NCBI RefSeq assembly: GCF_000003815.2
Contig: NC_049991.1
Coordinates: 4,260,948-4,301,994, forward strand
Origin: Branchiostoma floridae
Lineage: Eukaryota; Chordata; Leptocardii; Amphioxiformes; Branchiostomatidae
Direction of reading: 5' to 3'
Length of the DNA stretch: 41,047 bases
Of this stretch, positions 1 to 10,715 are shown in pieces (the first letter of the stretch is position 1; each line of letters opens with the position of its first letter). The position numbers and the translations under genes are program-made. The notes beneath the pieces were generated by a model, which did no database searches, was not told where the DNA came from, and was given only the letters and a program-made list of their open reading frames with translations.

Positions 1-330
1 TGAGATTACACATGTAGGGAGGCAGTACTTATTCTACCAGCTACCATGGTGACAGCTATCTGGTCCAGGTCATTGACCTTATTTCTTTGGAGGAGAAAGA
101 GAGCAAAAACAATATGTTTCTCTTCTTTGTGGTAAACATAACAAGAATTATAATTTATGCACTACAAGATCATTTCACAGTTTCATGTCATTATTGGGAT
201 GGATAGGGTAAGATTATTTTCTGTCCCGACAAGCAATTTCCAACAAGGACGGGTCCTTGACACAGCCCTCTATCTTTCTGTGTTATCCAAGTTTTTTGTG
301 CTTGATGCAATCACTGTGAAAAGTGACAAG

Positions 331-511
331 TACAGTCAAACCTGTCTATAGTGGCCACTCAAGGGACCGGACAAATGTGGCCACTATAGACAGGTGGCCT
401 CTGTATAGAGGTGGCAACTTGTAGATAAAATACCCAAGGGACCTACAAAAAGTGGCCACTATGGACAGATGGCCCCTCTGTAGAGGTGGCCCCTAATAAG
501 GTTTGACTGTA
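331..511. mobile_element. 181-bp TA-flanked MITE (CAGTCAAACCT family)
   Basis: The element begins TACAGTCAAACCT and ends AGGTTTGACTGTA, a clean terminal inverted repeat bounded by TA dinucleotides, as in Tc1/mariner-type target duplications. Inside are several self-complementary blocks around GTGGCCACTATAGACAG, so the transcript or single strand can fold extensively. A second copy lies at 32,968-33,149. There is no coding capacity; it must be moved by a transposase encoded elsewhere. Superfamily placement rests only on the TA flanks. Confidence 0.75.
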
Positions 512-841
512 TATCAAAATCTGACTTGCCAGGCAAGTAATCAGGAAAGTGGGGTAGGACATTTGCTTGCCTGATCAGCAATTTTACTTGCCTGGAGGAC
601 TATAGCACTAGAAGTGGGTTTGTCTACGTACCCCTACAGATGGCAGTAAGACACACAGACACATCTGGTACTTGACACTGACCTAGACCCTCCCCCTGCC
701 TTCCACAAACAAAACAGTCTTGGTCAACAGAAAGGCAACTATGGCAACATCAGAATACTTTACATTCTAAGTGGTTAGGACCTTTCATCCAAGTGTATAT
801 GTTTTGCTGTTCAGTTTGACTATTGTATACACAGACATATA

Positions 842-1046
842 TACTGTAAAATGCATTTATATGATTTAAGTTCGCGGGGTTTTAATTTCGTGGTAGCGGG
901 AAAAGGGACTTTTCACTGTGGTTTTAAGTTCGTGGTAGCACCATGCACTGTTGTCTCTTACTGTCATGGATAAATGTCCGTCGTGAAGCGGCCTCCGCAA
1001 AAACCGTGAACATTAAACCACTGCGAAAGTTTCTGCATCTACAGTA
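842..1046. mobile_element. 205-bp MITE-like element with short terminal inverted repeats
   Basis: Left end TACTGTAAAATGCA and right end TGCATCTACAGTA are inverted repeats of each other apart from the two bases after TACTGTA. Internally TTTAAGTTCG and CGTGGTAGC recur in direct order. The pattern matches small TA-ended elements common in invertebrate genomes. Only one copy occurs in this window, so mobility is inferred from the ends alone. Confidence 0.5.
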
Positions 1047-3981
1047 GATACAAATTTAGAATTATGCATGTAGGCCGCATATGGTACAAGTAATAATAAC
1101 AGTTGCTGGAATTTTTGTTTTGAGTTCAGTTGCAAGCTAAATTGTGGTTGTAATAATGGACATTCTGAACAAGAAATGTCAAATCTTAGGTACAAAAAAA
1201 TACTTTAAACACCAATTTTTGGTAACCAATGACTGACTTCAGCATTGCACCTCTATCGTCTTTTTTACTATTTCTAATTTTACAAGGAGTTTCAGTTATA
1301 GTTCAAACTTTCTAGTGAAACATTTTTTAACCAGGATTTTTTAAAGTATTCTGGACAGTTCACAAAAAAATGATGACAAAAATTACAACATTCGAGATTT
1401 GACACACACTCTCCAAGCAGACATTTTCTCTGCAGGCAAACTGTGCAGCCCTTCTGACCTCTGACCTAGATACACCCCCTAATTCATTAGCAACAGATTC
1501 GGTGACTCATTGGGTGTAAAATGAGCATCTCATTCCCCTGCCAGATGTTCAGATAACAGTTCAATCTCCCTCACACATCAATAAAACTTTGTAAGGCGTC
1601 AACCCATAAAATTTAGTTGTTTTTCTTAAACGTTTTAATCACTTTTACGTGCATTTTCCCTCATAATTCCATGTCAACAGTTATTGAAATATGATTCGGG
1701 ATATCAAAAAATATCATTTTTTCCGACGGTTGATAACATTTGACACAATCAATACACAGTATGTGTGTCTGGTGTGTTTTTCTACCAGGACTAAATGTAT
1801 TGATTCCGCTTCTACCAGCAAATACAAGACAGTAGCAGCCTTTGTTCATTGCATTGACCTTTGTTAACACATCAACCAATCCAGTTAGTCAAAAGCTTTC
1901 TACAAGTCTATAACTACGATCAATGTTATTCTATCATTTCTACCATCTTCTTTACATGTAGCAATAGTTTGATCGGAGAAGGTCTTGTATACTTTAAAGC
2001 ATTCACTGCAATACACAAAAAATCCACATATACCCCAGATGGTTAACTGTGACCAAAGTCATACTTGCTAAAGTTAGCGAGTCTTTTGATACTTAAACTT
2101 TAAGAAATGTGAATTTCTGTTGCTTGACAGACAGCATGCGACCACTGATACTCTGCGACCAAACAGGTGAATAATTGACAAGTTGCTGTTATTATTTACA
2201 GTGTAAACAAACACTGTGTTAGAGACGCTATGACCCGTCCCTACTGTTGGACCACAGACTGGATCTTGTGACATGCTCTAAAGCAAATAAAACATGCCAC
2301 TCTGTGTAAAACAGGCAAAGCTGTAGCTTAACAAACAAAAGGATTCAAATTATCCTACGAAATACTTGCAACCATTGTAGGATATAACTCAACTGGTTAA
2401 CCATTGAAATGGCTACTAGTAGTAACCATTAACTATCAATTAATCCTGTTGGTAATACTCAATAACCTATTGATAACTGCAGGGTGTGGTCGTGTGTCAG
2501 ACCAGAGAGGGGAAACGCCCAAAACTTCGTACACATCAACGTTTTGACATCCGATCTCTAAGGGAGTAATACCTTGTGGTCTGGGAGCAAATACCGCAAG
2601 ATTATCCACATTAAAAATTCATGAGAGCTAATGTACTATGTACAAGCTGGGAATTGTCGAAGAAAAGAACTTTAAAGCTCCCCAATTACGTTACTTAATG
2701 TTATCTTGTACTATGGACAATGATATCTGATTAGAATCAAAACAAAGTAATCTTTGGCAAAATTTTACAGGGATTTTATACTTTCTTGCTCCGGTAAGGT
2801 ATCTACGTGTATGCCTCAAGGCATTCATGTTTATACAGTGCTAGTGTACATTGCAGACAGGGTTTTAAGGCAACTGAGGCCAGCTTTGTTTGAACGATCC
2901 CCTCCGGTATTTCTTCTGTGTACCAAAGTACAGTATGTGGGCTATTTCTACCCCACGATTCTATGTAATACATCTGCATTGCATTTCAACTTGACCTTGT
3001 ACTTTCTTAAACTTGTAAATCCTTGCGATATACACAAAGGCAAGCTGTGTTTGACAGAGCATCGGTCTAAAGTTTATCTTAGATTCATCCATTTTACTTG
3101 ACAGACCTTCGTAAGGACAGAAGATAAAAAACTTTTGTTTACAACAAGTATTTTACATGCAGTCTACAGTGGTGCTACATTTCGAAGGAATCAAAATACT
3201 GGGATTTTGCACCTAGATATTTTGTGTAGGGCTATAGGTGGTGTTTTACACATTATATTAGTTGACCTAACAGTAACAGTCAGAAAAAAGGATGAATCTT
3301 AACTGTAGGTGCACTTAAATATATTTTTGAAGGGCTAGCTATAGCTTTGCAAAGATATTGTTTTACACTATTATATGACATATTTTTGCCTTATGATTCA
3401 GGGTGTTAGACAAGAATAAACACTTGTATTCAGAAGTTACCTAGCTATACAATTTTGGTTTAAATAACAAACTTTTAAACTTCAAATCATTACAGTTACT
3501 GCAAACACTCAAATTTTTCTGTGTATCTAATTTTCTAGCTAGCATGCACCCCCTCCCCCCCAAAAAAAATTCTGGCGGTTTGTATCTCTGATCATTTCAT
3601 ACATGATTTAACCCTTACTGTCCCGGACATGTCGTCATTATATGCGTGGAGGGATCTAACCGAGGGACAACTCCCAGACGTATACACACGCCTTGGGCTA
3701 TCAAACACGACAGACTGACGACATACTCTATTCACCTCTCCAAGGACGTTTAAGGAAAGGGAGGCCAACCACACTTAAGCCAGACATACCAGCGTATGCC
3801 ATTAAACAAGCAGTTAAGTTGCCACAATTTTGCCTACCCTTAACTATGCCAAGTATTAAGACCTTGCGGTGTTGAAAAATTTGTGTGGGAGTACATAAAG
3901 AGACAAGATAACCTTTAAATACAGGATGTGATGTGTTGTGGGGGTGGGGGTATGTCAGGGGAAATTAAGAACACCACCCAC

Positions 3982-4781
3982 CAAGTTCAGGGGCTCCTCT
4001 GGTTGCATTTGCTTGCTCTCCCAACTTCATCAAAGCCTCAAAATAGCCTCTTGCAGTAGACGAAACAGCTGTGGAAAAAAAAATAATGACCAGACGTCTT
4101 AAAAATAGCATGTCGATCACTGCTGGTACTTTAAGTAACGAGATTGGGGACTTAAAGACCTGATGTTGAGCTTCTTATCCATCTAAAGATCTCACGAACA
4201 CAGTACTTGACGGAAACCGTAATCCACTTCGAATCAAAAGAAAGAACACTTCACCTAAGAGTCGGTTCAACACGCAAAGTACACAAATTCCACGAGAAGT
4301 TTACAACAGATGGAAAAGACAGTAGTGTACCAGGTTGAAACATCACGTTAGAAACTAGTAGAGGAAGCGGTTTTGGAAAGGAAATATTCTAGAGGAAATA
4401 CCTGCAAGTGACTTCTCGTATGCCTTGCCCATGGAAATCAAATTGCGAACAGCGGGGGCAAAGTTTTCCACTAGTCCCTGTGTTGGAGAAAAACACAACG
4501 ATTAATAGTGTAAAAATACTCTTCTACATAACAAAACATAAAAGCTAGAACAGATAATACTTTCTCAATATATAGGGAAAAGAATTTGGCATAATTTTAG
4601 GATTTGTGAAGTTTGGAATGCCAAAAATCGCCAAGAAAAACAAGAGTGAACGCAGCGGTTTATTTTCTAACCACCTTGCCATTTTCAAACAGGCCCTCCG
4701 AACTCGTCAATTTTTCCCCAAGGGAAAACTCACCTTATAAGTAAGGTCCGTAATTCTGTGAGCTTCCTCTACTCTCGCCAT
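3982..4781 (-). CDS. BAIAP2-like: BAIAP2/IRSp53-like I-BAR protein, N-terminal three coding exons (partial)
   Basis: Three minus-strand coding exons are visible: 4781-4734, 4477-4402 and 4068-3982, all with GT-AG borders and compatible phases (0, 1, 1). They give about the first 70 residues. Segments such as VRNLISMGKAYEKSLA and ARGYFEALMKLGEQA align closely with the start of the IMD/I-BAR domain of vertebrate BAIAP2 and its paralogues. I-BAR proteins bind PI(4,5)P2-rich membrane, bend it outward and link Rac/Cdc42 to actin through an SH3 domain. The start is the first ATG in the divergent promoter and lies in an ATGGCG context. The remaining I-BAR exons and the SH3 domain are not in the window; I found no further exon between 1 and 3981, so intron 3 exceeds 3.9 kb. 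Which BAIAP2 paralogue it represents cannot be decided from 70 residues. Confidence 0.85.
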
Positions 4782-5225
4782 GTTGTTCCCTTACGGTTGT
4801 GGGTGTTTTTTTGAACGGGAAAAGGGCCGAGAGGCCACTACGCCGCCGGATTTGGGAGGCACAACTCTAACTCACAACCTCGGAATTTTTCGGATGTCCT
4901 CTTGGCACTTGGGGAGACTCCTTCTCCTGACGTCATGGGGTCAGGGGTTAATCCTCAAGATTTAACCAATCAAAACGGATCACTTTACTTTGGACTATTC
5001 TATGACTTTGTAGGGGAATTAGATTTTATCTTTCCATATTACAAGAAATAATAAAGACAAAAATCCTAACCTAAAATATTTGAACATAATATGTTAGTAT
5101 TTATAACTGACAAATATCAAATTGTGTAATATTTTTTCATAATGTATTTCTTTATGTCGAATCTAATACAAAGAAACCCTCTGCGTCTAGTCGAATATAC
5201 TTTTGACCCAAAGGTGACCCACAAA
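4782..5225. promoter_or_regulatory. bidirectional promoter between the BAIAP2-like and TFPT-like genes
   Basis: The 444 bp between the two opposed start codons carries a perfect palindromic CRE/ATF site TGACGTCA at 4928-4935 and an NF-Y CCAAT box (AACCAATCA, about 4964-4972). The TFPT start codon sits inside AAAATGGCGGC, a close match to the YY1 consensus; the BAIAP2 start is in AACATGGCGA, a weaker match. YY1 sites overlapping ATG are typical of TATA-less housekeeping promoters, and no TATA box is seen. Actual start sites are not determinable from sequence. Confidence 0.6.
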
Positions 5226-8200
5226 ATGGCGGCGGCTGAAGATTTCGAAGTCGACGTCCAAACTGGTCACGAATTTGGCCACGAAAACAGCCAGCATGCG
5301 GGTCAGAACGGGTTTTCCGGCGTGCAGAGTTCAACTGGTGCTAGTTCAGGGGACCAGCCGGCTGGGGACCCATACAAACAGAGACACTGCGTTCTGAAGA
5401 GGAAGTGCGAAGAAGTGCAGTTGGTGAGTTCATGTTTGAATTTCCTGCTCGCTCGTTGTCGTTTGATATATTTTCTACGCCCAAAATACGCAGTACAGAG
5501 ACATAATTTGTTAGGGACATAATTTCAGAGACATTAATCTATTCTACATGCATCAAAGGCTGCTGGCCGTTTGTGACTTGTGCTGCATACGTAGACTCAG
5601 GTCCAGCGTCAAGGTTTTTAAAATAGTCCGGTATGAGCTCACATGGCATATTTGGGCTAAGATTAGTATAAAGATCCATTTTGTTCAATTAGTAACATTG
5701 TTAAATAAGAATTCGAAAAATAAATGTAATTTTTTTGTGTGCAATAGATAAATATCAAGGAACCTCCGACCTCTTCCACTCCGTTTGAGTTGATATTACC
5801 AAGTTTTCTGTTAATTCATTTAGACATTTTGTTGTATATATATAACTAAGTTGATTTATCTTTTTATTTATTTATTGGTTTGGCTGCACCGAACACACAG
5901 CCAGGGCTGCCCAACTAGCCTATGGCTATTACAAAGGGCTAGCCCTGCTGACAAACACATAAACAATACAAATTTAAAATTTGATTTATCTTATTTTACT
6001 TCACGTATGTAAATCACTGATTTTCAGTTCACCATATGTTTGCTTTCTGTTATTTCAAAGTTACAATTTGTATTATTTGTATATTTCTGTTGCTATTATT
6101 TTTGTATTGTTTTAACGTGGACTCCAGGAAGACTAGTGTATTTCACTAATGGAGATCTAAATAAACCAAACCAAACCAAACCAAAACCAAACCAAACCAA
6201 ACCAAAACCAAACCAAGTTCATCTGTGGTCGTACATGTAGTTATCATAGTACAATGTTAAACTTTTGTCCACCACAAATGTATATACTTGGATCAAATTT
6301 TTAGCGACCACTGCCACCCTCTTGCCTGCAGGGTACCATCTGTATTCTACCGGGACACAGTTACAGGGCAATGACCCTAATTGACGCAGGCGCAGGAGGA
6401 CCCAAACGAGTCCATACAGTATTTTAGCCTATTTTCGACTTTTAGCAGGAAAATGTTAGAAACATTTCATATTGGTGAGACAGTGTAGGGTGCAGACATT
6501 CAGATTAGGCAAAAAAACAAGGTTTTGGTTGATTTTTTTAGCCTGTGCTGACCCCTAACAGGGCTCGAAATACTGGGTGCATGTGCACCCAGGTGCACCC
6601 AAAACTGGAACTGTGTACCCAATTATTTTCAGTGGGTGCACAGGGTGCACCCAAATATTTTCTTAGGTTTATGTATGGAAAAAAATATCAAGTATGCTAG
6701 TATGCATCATATTCTTGACATCTAACTTACTAAGTGTTAGAAAGATAATCAAAATGTCTTAATAATCTTACTTGTATAAGAATATGATAGCTTTTAACTA
6801 AGTTTTGTTATTAGGTTTTCTTGACATTCTACTTAAATTTAAGTGGTGCACCCAAAAATTTTTTGGTGCACCCAGCTTGTTAAGCTGGGTGCACCAGTGC
6901 ACCTAATCCCAAAAATGAATTTCGAGCCCTGCCTAATTTGAAGTGGTCAGTCCCTAACTTGAGGTCACGTGATGCCAAGATGGCAGCAAACACGAAGACT
7001 GTGGGACCTTCCGCTGGTCAGAAAGTTTAAATATTAGACTTTTGGACACTTGAGACAGCGGGCTGCTGTTTGGGGTGAGTTCTTATGACCTGGAATGTTC
7101 ACAGATGAGATTATGGCACCCTGAACTTGCTAATTTCAACATTATCGCCAATGAGGATTTCTATAAGTGTTCACTGCTCTACAGTAAGTTACACTCGCTA
7201 CCCCTAAGGGAAGTGAGTGTAAGGAGCCCCGGTAGAAATAGGATGGTACCCAGGCTAGACACCCTCTTGAAGTTCTTCAGGATATAAAGACAACAACTTG
7301 GTCGTTGAAAATTTGATCCGTGTATACCTTTGTGTTGGCAGAAAGTTTAGCATTTTACTTTAGATAAAATATGATTAGCCCTGGGCTACATGACCAGGGT
7401 CCGCATGCTCGAAATCAGTTTATTTTGTATTCCAATATTTGCCCCTCTATTTCCTTCCAGACTAACGAGAGACTGGTGAACAGACTTCATCATGTGAAGA
7501 GAATCATCCGCAGACTGAAGAGAGAGAGAAGGTACATAAACATATAGCCACTTGTAATGTACATGTACTATTGACTATCAGGATAGTGAGTGTGTGTGAG
7601 TGAGTGTTGTAATTTTTTTAGACTAGCCAAAACTCTGGTGATACATATTACAATACAGTTGAGCATTTTTAGTAAACCGAAATGTATGATGAAGATTTCT
7701 GATGTCAAACTTTAATTTTGGGCATAATTGATACATTTACCCTTCATTAGAATTTAGAAAGGGCAAGCAGTGTTATTACTTTAATAGGAAGAAGGCTGGA
7801 AAAAAATTCTAACTGGAAGCAATATGACTCCACTGACCACCCCCCAAGAAAGGCTATAGTCGACAGGTTTTTCTAGGGTAGGTAGGGAAACAGGAAACAC
7901 AGCATTTTTTCCTTGGCCTTAAATTCCCAAGATGATTTGATGTTAGGAATATTTCTGTGATGTTACAAGGCATATTTTTCTTTCTCTACCTTCAGGTTTC
8001 TTACAAAGAAGCTTGATGACCATGGGGATGACTACAAAGCAGCACTGCTATCTCTTCCTGAAGAGGTAAATACTGTATAAAAATCCAATTAAAAACTTTG
8101 ACACGACTATGTTGATCCAATTATGGTTTACATGGATGGCATCCACAAGACTACATCGACCATACTAAAAATCCTTCAAAGAAGGTGAAGACAAAGTTTG

Positions 8201-10715
8201 TATAATAGTTTATTATTAATTAATACAAGCTTGATGCAAATGAGCCAGTTAGAGTAAAACTGCTGTTCAAAAAGATCTCATCAGTGTCACTGACAAAAGA
8301 TAGTGGATGCTTTCTGAAAAATCTGACCATTTCTAAAATCATCTTACCTGGATGCATCTACATGTAACTTTTATCATAATTATGTAACCACCAAATCAGG
8401 TGCAATTGATGGAATTTTATTCTAACGTATGACCATTCTGGCAACATTTTACTCCCTAAAATAGTAACCCTTTAACGACATAAACACTGGCTCATACATT
8501 TGTATAATACTTCGGAATCCCTTTACAGGTAAGCATTGGGTACCAGTACCAGCCACCTCCAAACTACCAGCTGTACCAGCAGGGTACCATGGGTGACCTG
8601 CAGTCCTACCCAGGTACCATGGGTCCCCACATGGCCCCCTCCATGGCTCCAGGCATGCTACCCTTCCCTGGGTCTGCTACCATGGCACTACAGGCATCCA
8701 GCAAGAAGAAACACAAACAGGTGAACAATAACTACTCTCTTATGGGGTACAAGCAATAGCTTTAGTAATAGCGCCCTCTTACAGCTGCAGTGGGCATTGC
8801 AGCTCTTCAGCATCCATGCAAGAAGAAGCACAAACACTGAAACAGGTGAAACTGTGAAAGTATCCTGCCCTCTTTCACTTGTATGGTGAGCTTAATTTGT
8901 CAGTAAGGAGAAAACAGAGTATTCATACAGTGTGGTTGGAAGTTTGCAATTCTGCTAAGACACATCCTAAAGAGCAATGGAAATAGTGGTAATAAAAGTT
9001 AGCGGTGAACTGGTCACTGCCAAAAATGCAAAATATAAAACCATAGTAAAAATTTTAAGAATTACAGTATCTGAAGTACATGATAAGTTTTAACCAAGTA
9101 CTATGTTCTTAACTTCAAAAAAGTTTTCAACCAAGTTATGTTTCCTCTTTGATTGACAGTCACAAATGCATTAAAATCATTTTTTCTTGTCACAGCCCAA
9201 GTCTGAGAAAGAGAAGGACCCCAATGCTCCAAAGAAGCCGGCCAATGCGTTCTTTATGTTCTGCCAGCAGCGGCGGTCCCAGGTGCAGGAGAGTTACTAC
9301 AAGGAACACAAGGAGGAAATCGGGCACCACGAGCTGACCAAGAGGCTGGCTAAGAGTTGGAACAGCCTGTCATCAGAGGACAAAAAGGTAGATGTTTGTT
9401 TGTTTGAACCTTTGTTAATTCATGAAAGCTCAAATCGGCCTACAGGACACTTTTCGTTGAGATCATGAGGGAAGAGGCAAGGGTCAAACATATACAATCA
9501 TTTAAAGTCCTAATGAGTCTTATAAGTTTACACATTTCTACATAGTTACATAGTACAAAATACATGATAGGGAGAGCTGCTACCTGATTTGTGTCTGTTC
9601 AATTCAGTCGTTCTAAGAAACATTTATGAAATTTCACCACAATTATACATTCAACATGTTTTCAACCAGGGTTTTAGCTAGGATTTTATTATAGGGGGTG
9701 CAAATCTCTTGGTGAGTCTCAGTAAGTGATATTGTAGGGGGGTCCAGGGGCAGCCACCTTCCATGGTGCAGAGTTTTCAAGAAATTTAAGTTAAAATGGT
9801 GCATTCTAATTAAGGTAGTGGTGCGTACCTAAACTCAATTTCAGGTTCAGGTCTGGATTCAGGTCCAGCAGTTTAGGTTCAGGTCCAGACTTAAAGTCCG
9901 GACCTGAACCCATCATTGCATATCATGTGCATTTTTTTTGAGGGGAGGGGGGGTGGTGCATATAAAATTGCATGTTAGCATGAATTGAAATGCAATGAGA
10001 AAAATACATGAAAATGATAGACAGCCAGTGTAAACAAGAAATGTTTTTTGTCTTTTTCCAGAACAAATTTCACTGTGTATGGAAGGTTTTAGATGGTTTA
10101 GAACAAAAAAAGGGAATATAAATGACAGATTGCTTTTTGCAAGTCCGGACATGGCTCCGGACATGAAGGGTTTTTTTTTGACTTGGACCTTAACATTTTT
10201 AGGTCCAATTCCAAGTCCGGGCTTTAGGTACGCACCGCTATTCTAAGGTATTCTAAGGTCCGAGATAACTGATAGAAATCAAATGACCTACTTGTAATTG
10301 CATCTTTGGTCTATCAGAATTTCATGCTTGTTAGAGGATCTAGTGTGTCCACTTTCTTGTTATTTTAAGAAAAGTGCGTCCAGATGACGCCATGACGCAT
10401 GCCTGGCTAAAATCCTGTTTTTCTACTTTGCAGAGATACTACGACATGTATGAGAAAGACAAAGAGCGTTACGAGAGGGAGATGAGGGAATACACGAGTA
10501 ACCCCGCCCCTGCCGCCGCGTCAACCGTGACCTCCGCACACGGGGGAGAAGAGGTCAAGGTCAAGAAGGAGGACATCGACAGTGGGGAGAGTTTACACAT
10601 TGATGTCGAGTCCTCTGGAGACTCTGTCAGTATGGGACAGTCATGTGAACCTATTGTATCAACCAATCAATTCTCCCTAACCATGCCTAGTCAGTTAACA
10701 GAGGAAGACACATAA
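5226..10715 (+). CDS. TFPT-like: TFPT-like INO80-complex subunit with an HMG box (334 aa, 6 exons)
   Basis: Coding exons are 5226-5423, 7461-7531, 7996-8065, 8529-8720, 9196-9387 and 10434-10715, with consistent phases and GT-AG borders. Residues about 50-113 form a basic coiled coil (NERLVNRLHHVKRIIRRLKR, then RERRFL and DHGDDYKAA) that matches human TFPT/INO80F almost position for position. Residues 114-177 are low complexity, rich in Gln, Pro, Met and Gly, ending in a Lys cluster. Residues about 185-259 are an HMG box (KDPNAPKKPANAFFMF; LTKRLAKSWNSL), split by intron 5. The acidic tail contains VKKED, fitting the sumoylation pattern. Role by homology: non-catalytic subunit of the INO80 nucleosome remodeller in the nucleus. 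As I recall, human TFPT has no HMG box, whereas yeast Nhp10 does; this combination is discussed in the findings. The start is the first in-frame ATG, in a YY1 site. Confidence 0.85.
5863..5980 (-). mobile_element. 5'-truncated non-LTR retrotransposon 3' end with 12-bp target duplication
   Basis: Within TFPT intron 1. Read on the minus strand it ends in a (TAAA)n-like tail (plus strand TTTATTTATTTATTGG), preceded by a conserved block with AGGGCTAGCCCT and CTAGTTGGGCAGCCCTGGCTG. The same block occurs at 13,412-13,464. Identical 12-bp repeats TTGATTTATCTT at 5851-5862 and 5981-5992 flank the insert, as expected for target-primed insertion. Only the extreme 3' end is present. The LINE clade is not determined. 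Confidence 0.75.
6085..6215 (+). mobile_element. LINE 3' end with (CCAAA)n tail
   Basis: The sequence GACTCCAGGAAGACTAGTG, a few bases, then CACTAATGGAG can form a hairpin and is followed by ATCTAAATAAACCAAACC and a CCAAA/CCAAAA repeat. A terminal hairpin plus short-repeat tail is the usual 3' end of CR1/L2-like non-LTR elements. The 5' limit is not clear and no target duplication was found. The short open frame across it is not a gene. Confidence 0.6.
6559..6931. mobile_element. hAT-like MITE (CAGGGCTCGAAAT ends)
   Basis: Ends are CAGGGCTCGAAAT and ATTTCGAGCCCTG, perfect inverted repeats of hAT type. Subterminal regions are dense in GGGTGCACCC-type palindromic motifs, likely transposase binding sites. 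The flanks share only CCTAA directly, so the 8-bp duplication expected of hAT is degraded or absent. It lies in TFPT intron 1 and has no coding capacity. Confidence 0.65.
6965..7073 (+). promoter_or_regulatory. possible internal promoter / alternative first exon of the TFPT-like gene
   Basis: A palindromic E-box TCACGTGA (6965-6972) is followed 4 bp later by AAGATGGCAGC, a YY1-like site whose ATG (6980) opens a 16-codon frame ending in TAA. A donor-like GGG|GTGAGT occurs at about 7073. The arrangement resembles the main TFPT promoter, where a YY1 site also covers the ATG. Spliced to exon 2 it would give a transcript with no obvious in-frame ATG, so any role could be regulatory. No transcript evidence is available. 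Confidence 0.25.
8793..8850 (+). repeat. decayed duplicate of the TFPT exon 4 3' end and donor site
   Basis: About 75 bp after exon 4, the string GGCATTGCAGCTCTTCAGCA and then AAGAAGAAGCACAAACA, ending CAGGTGAA, repeats the exon's last 40 or so bases and its donor with small insertions. A frame break makes it non-coding. It looks like a local tandem duplication; the donor GTGAA is retained, so it is a potential decoy splice site. Confidence 0.6.
9667..10417. mobile_element. hAT-like element, outer member of a nest, abutting TFPT exon 6
   Basis: Ends CAGGGTTTTAGCTAGG and CCTGGCTAAAATCCTG are inverted repeats. The two outer segments align with an uninterrupted relative at 18,081-18,442. Flanks TTTTCAAC and TTTTCTAC (the right one displaced by one base) suggest an 8-bp target duplication with one change. 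The right end lies 16 bp before exon 6, so the pyrimidine tract is the flank or target copy and any branch point is probably in element sequence. A second element occupies 9,816-10,240. Confidence 0.65.
9816..10240. mobile_element. MITE nested in the 9,667-10,417 element
   Basis: The 18-bp ends TAGTGGTGCGTACCTAAA and TTTAGGTACGCACCGCTA are inverted repeats with one difference. The interior is rich in AGGTCCGGAC/GTCCGGACCT motifs shared with the element at 20,526-20,958, suggesting a related hAT-type family. The adjoining bases share only part of an 8-bp word ending in AAGG, so the target duplication is uncertain. No coding capacity. Confidence 0.6.

Larger units (their letters stand above)
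1..3981. other. intron 3 of the BAIAP2-like gene (partial), repeat-bearing
   Basis: No exon could be recognised here on either strand. Open frames, including a 115-codon one at 2754-3101, lack splice context and any recognisable motif. The stretch holds two small inverted-terminal-repeat elements (331-511 and 842-1046) and otherwise AT-rich unique-looking sequence. Confidence 0.5.

Noticed and set aside
2754-3101. 115-codon plus-strand frame in the BAIAP2-like intron
   Set aside because: No motif, no promoter or splice context, AT-rich composition equal to the surroundings.
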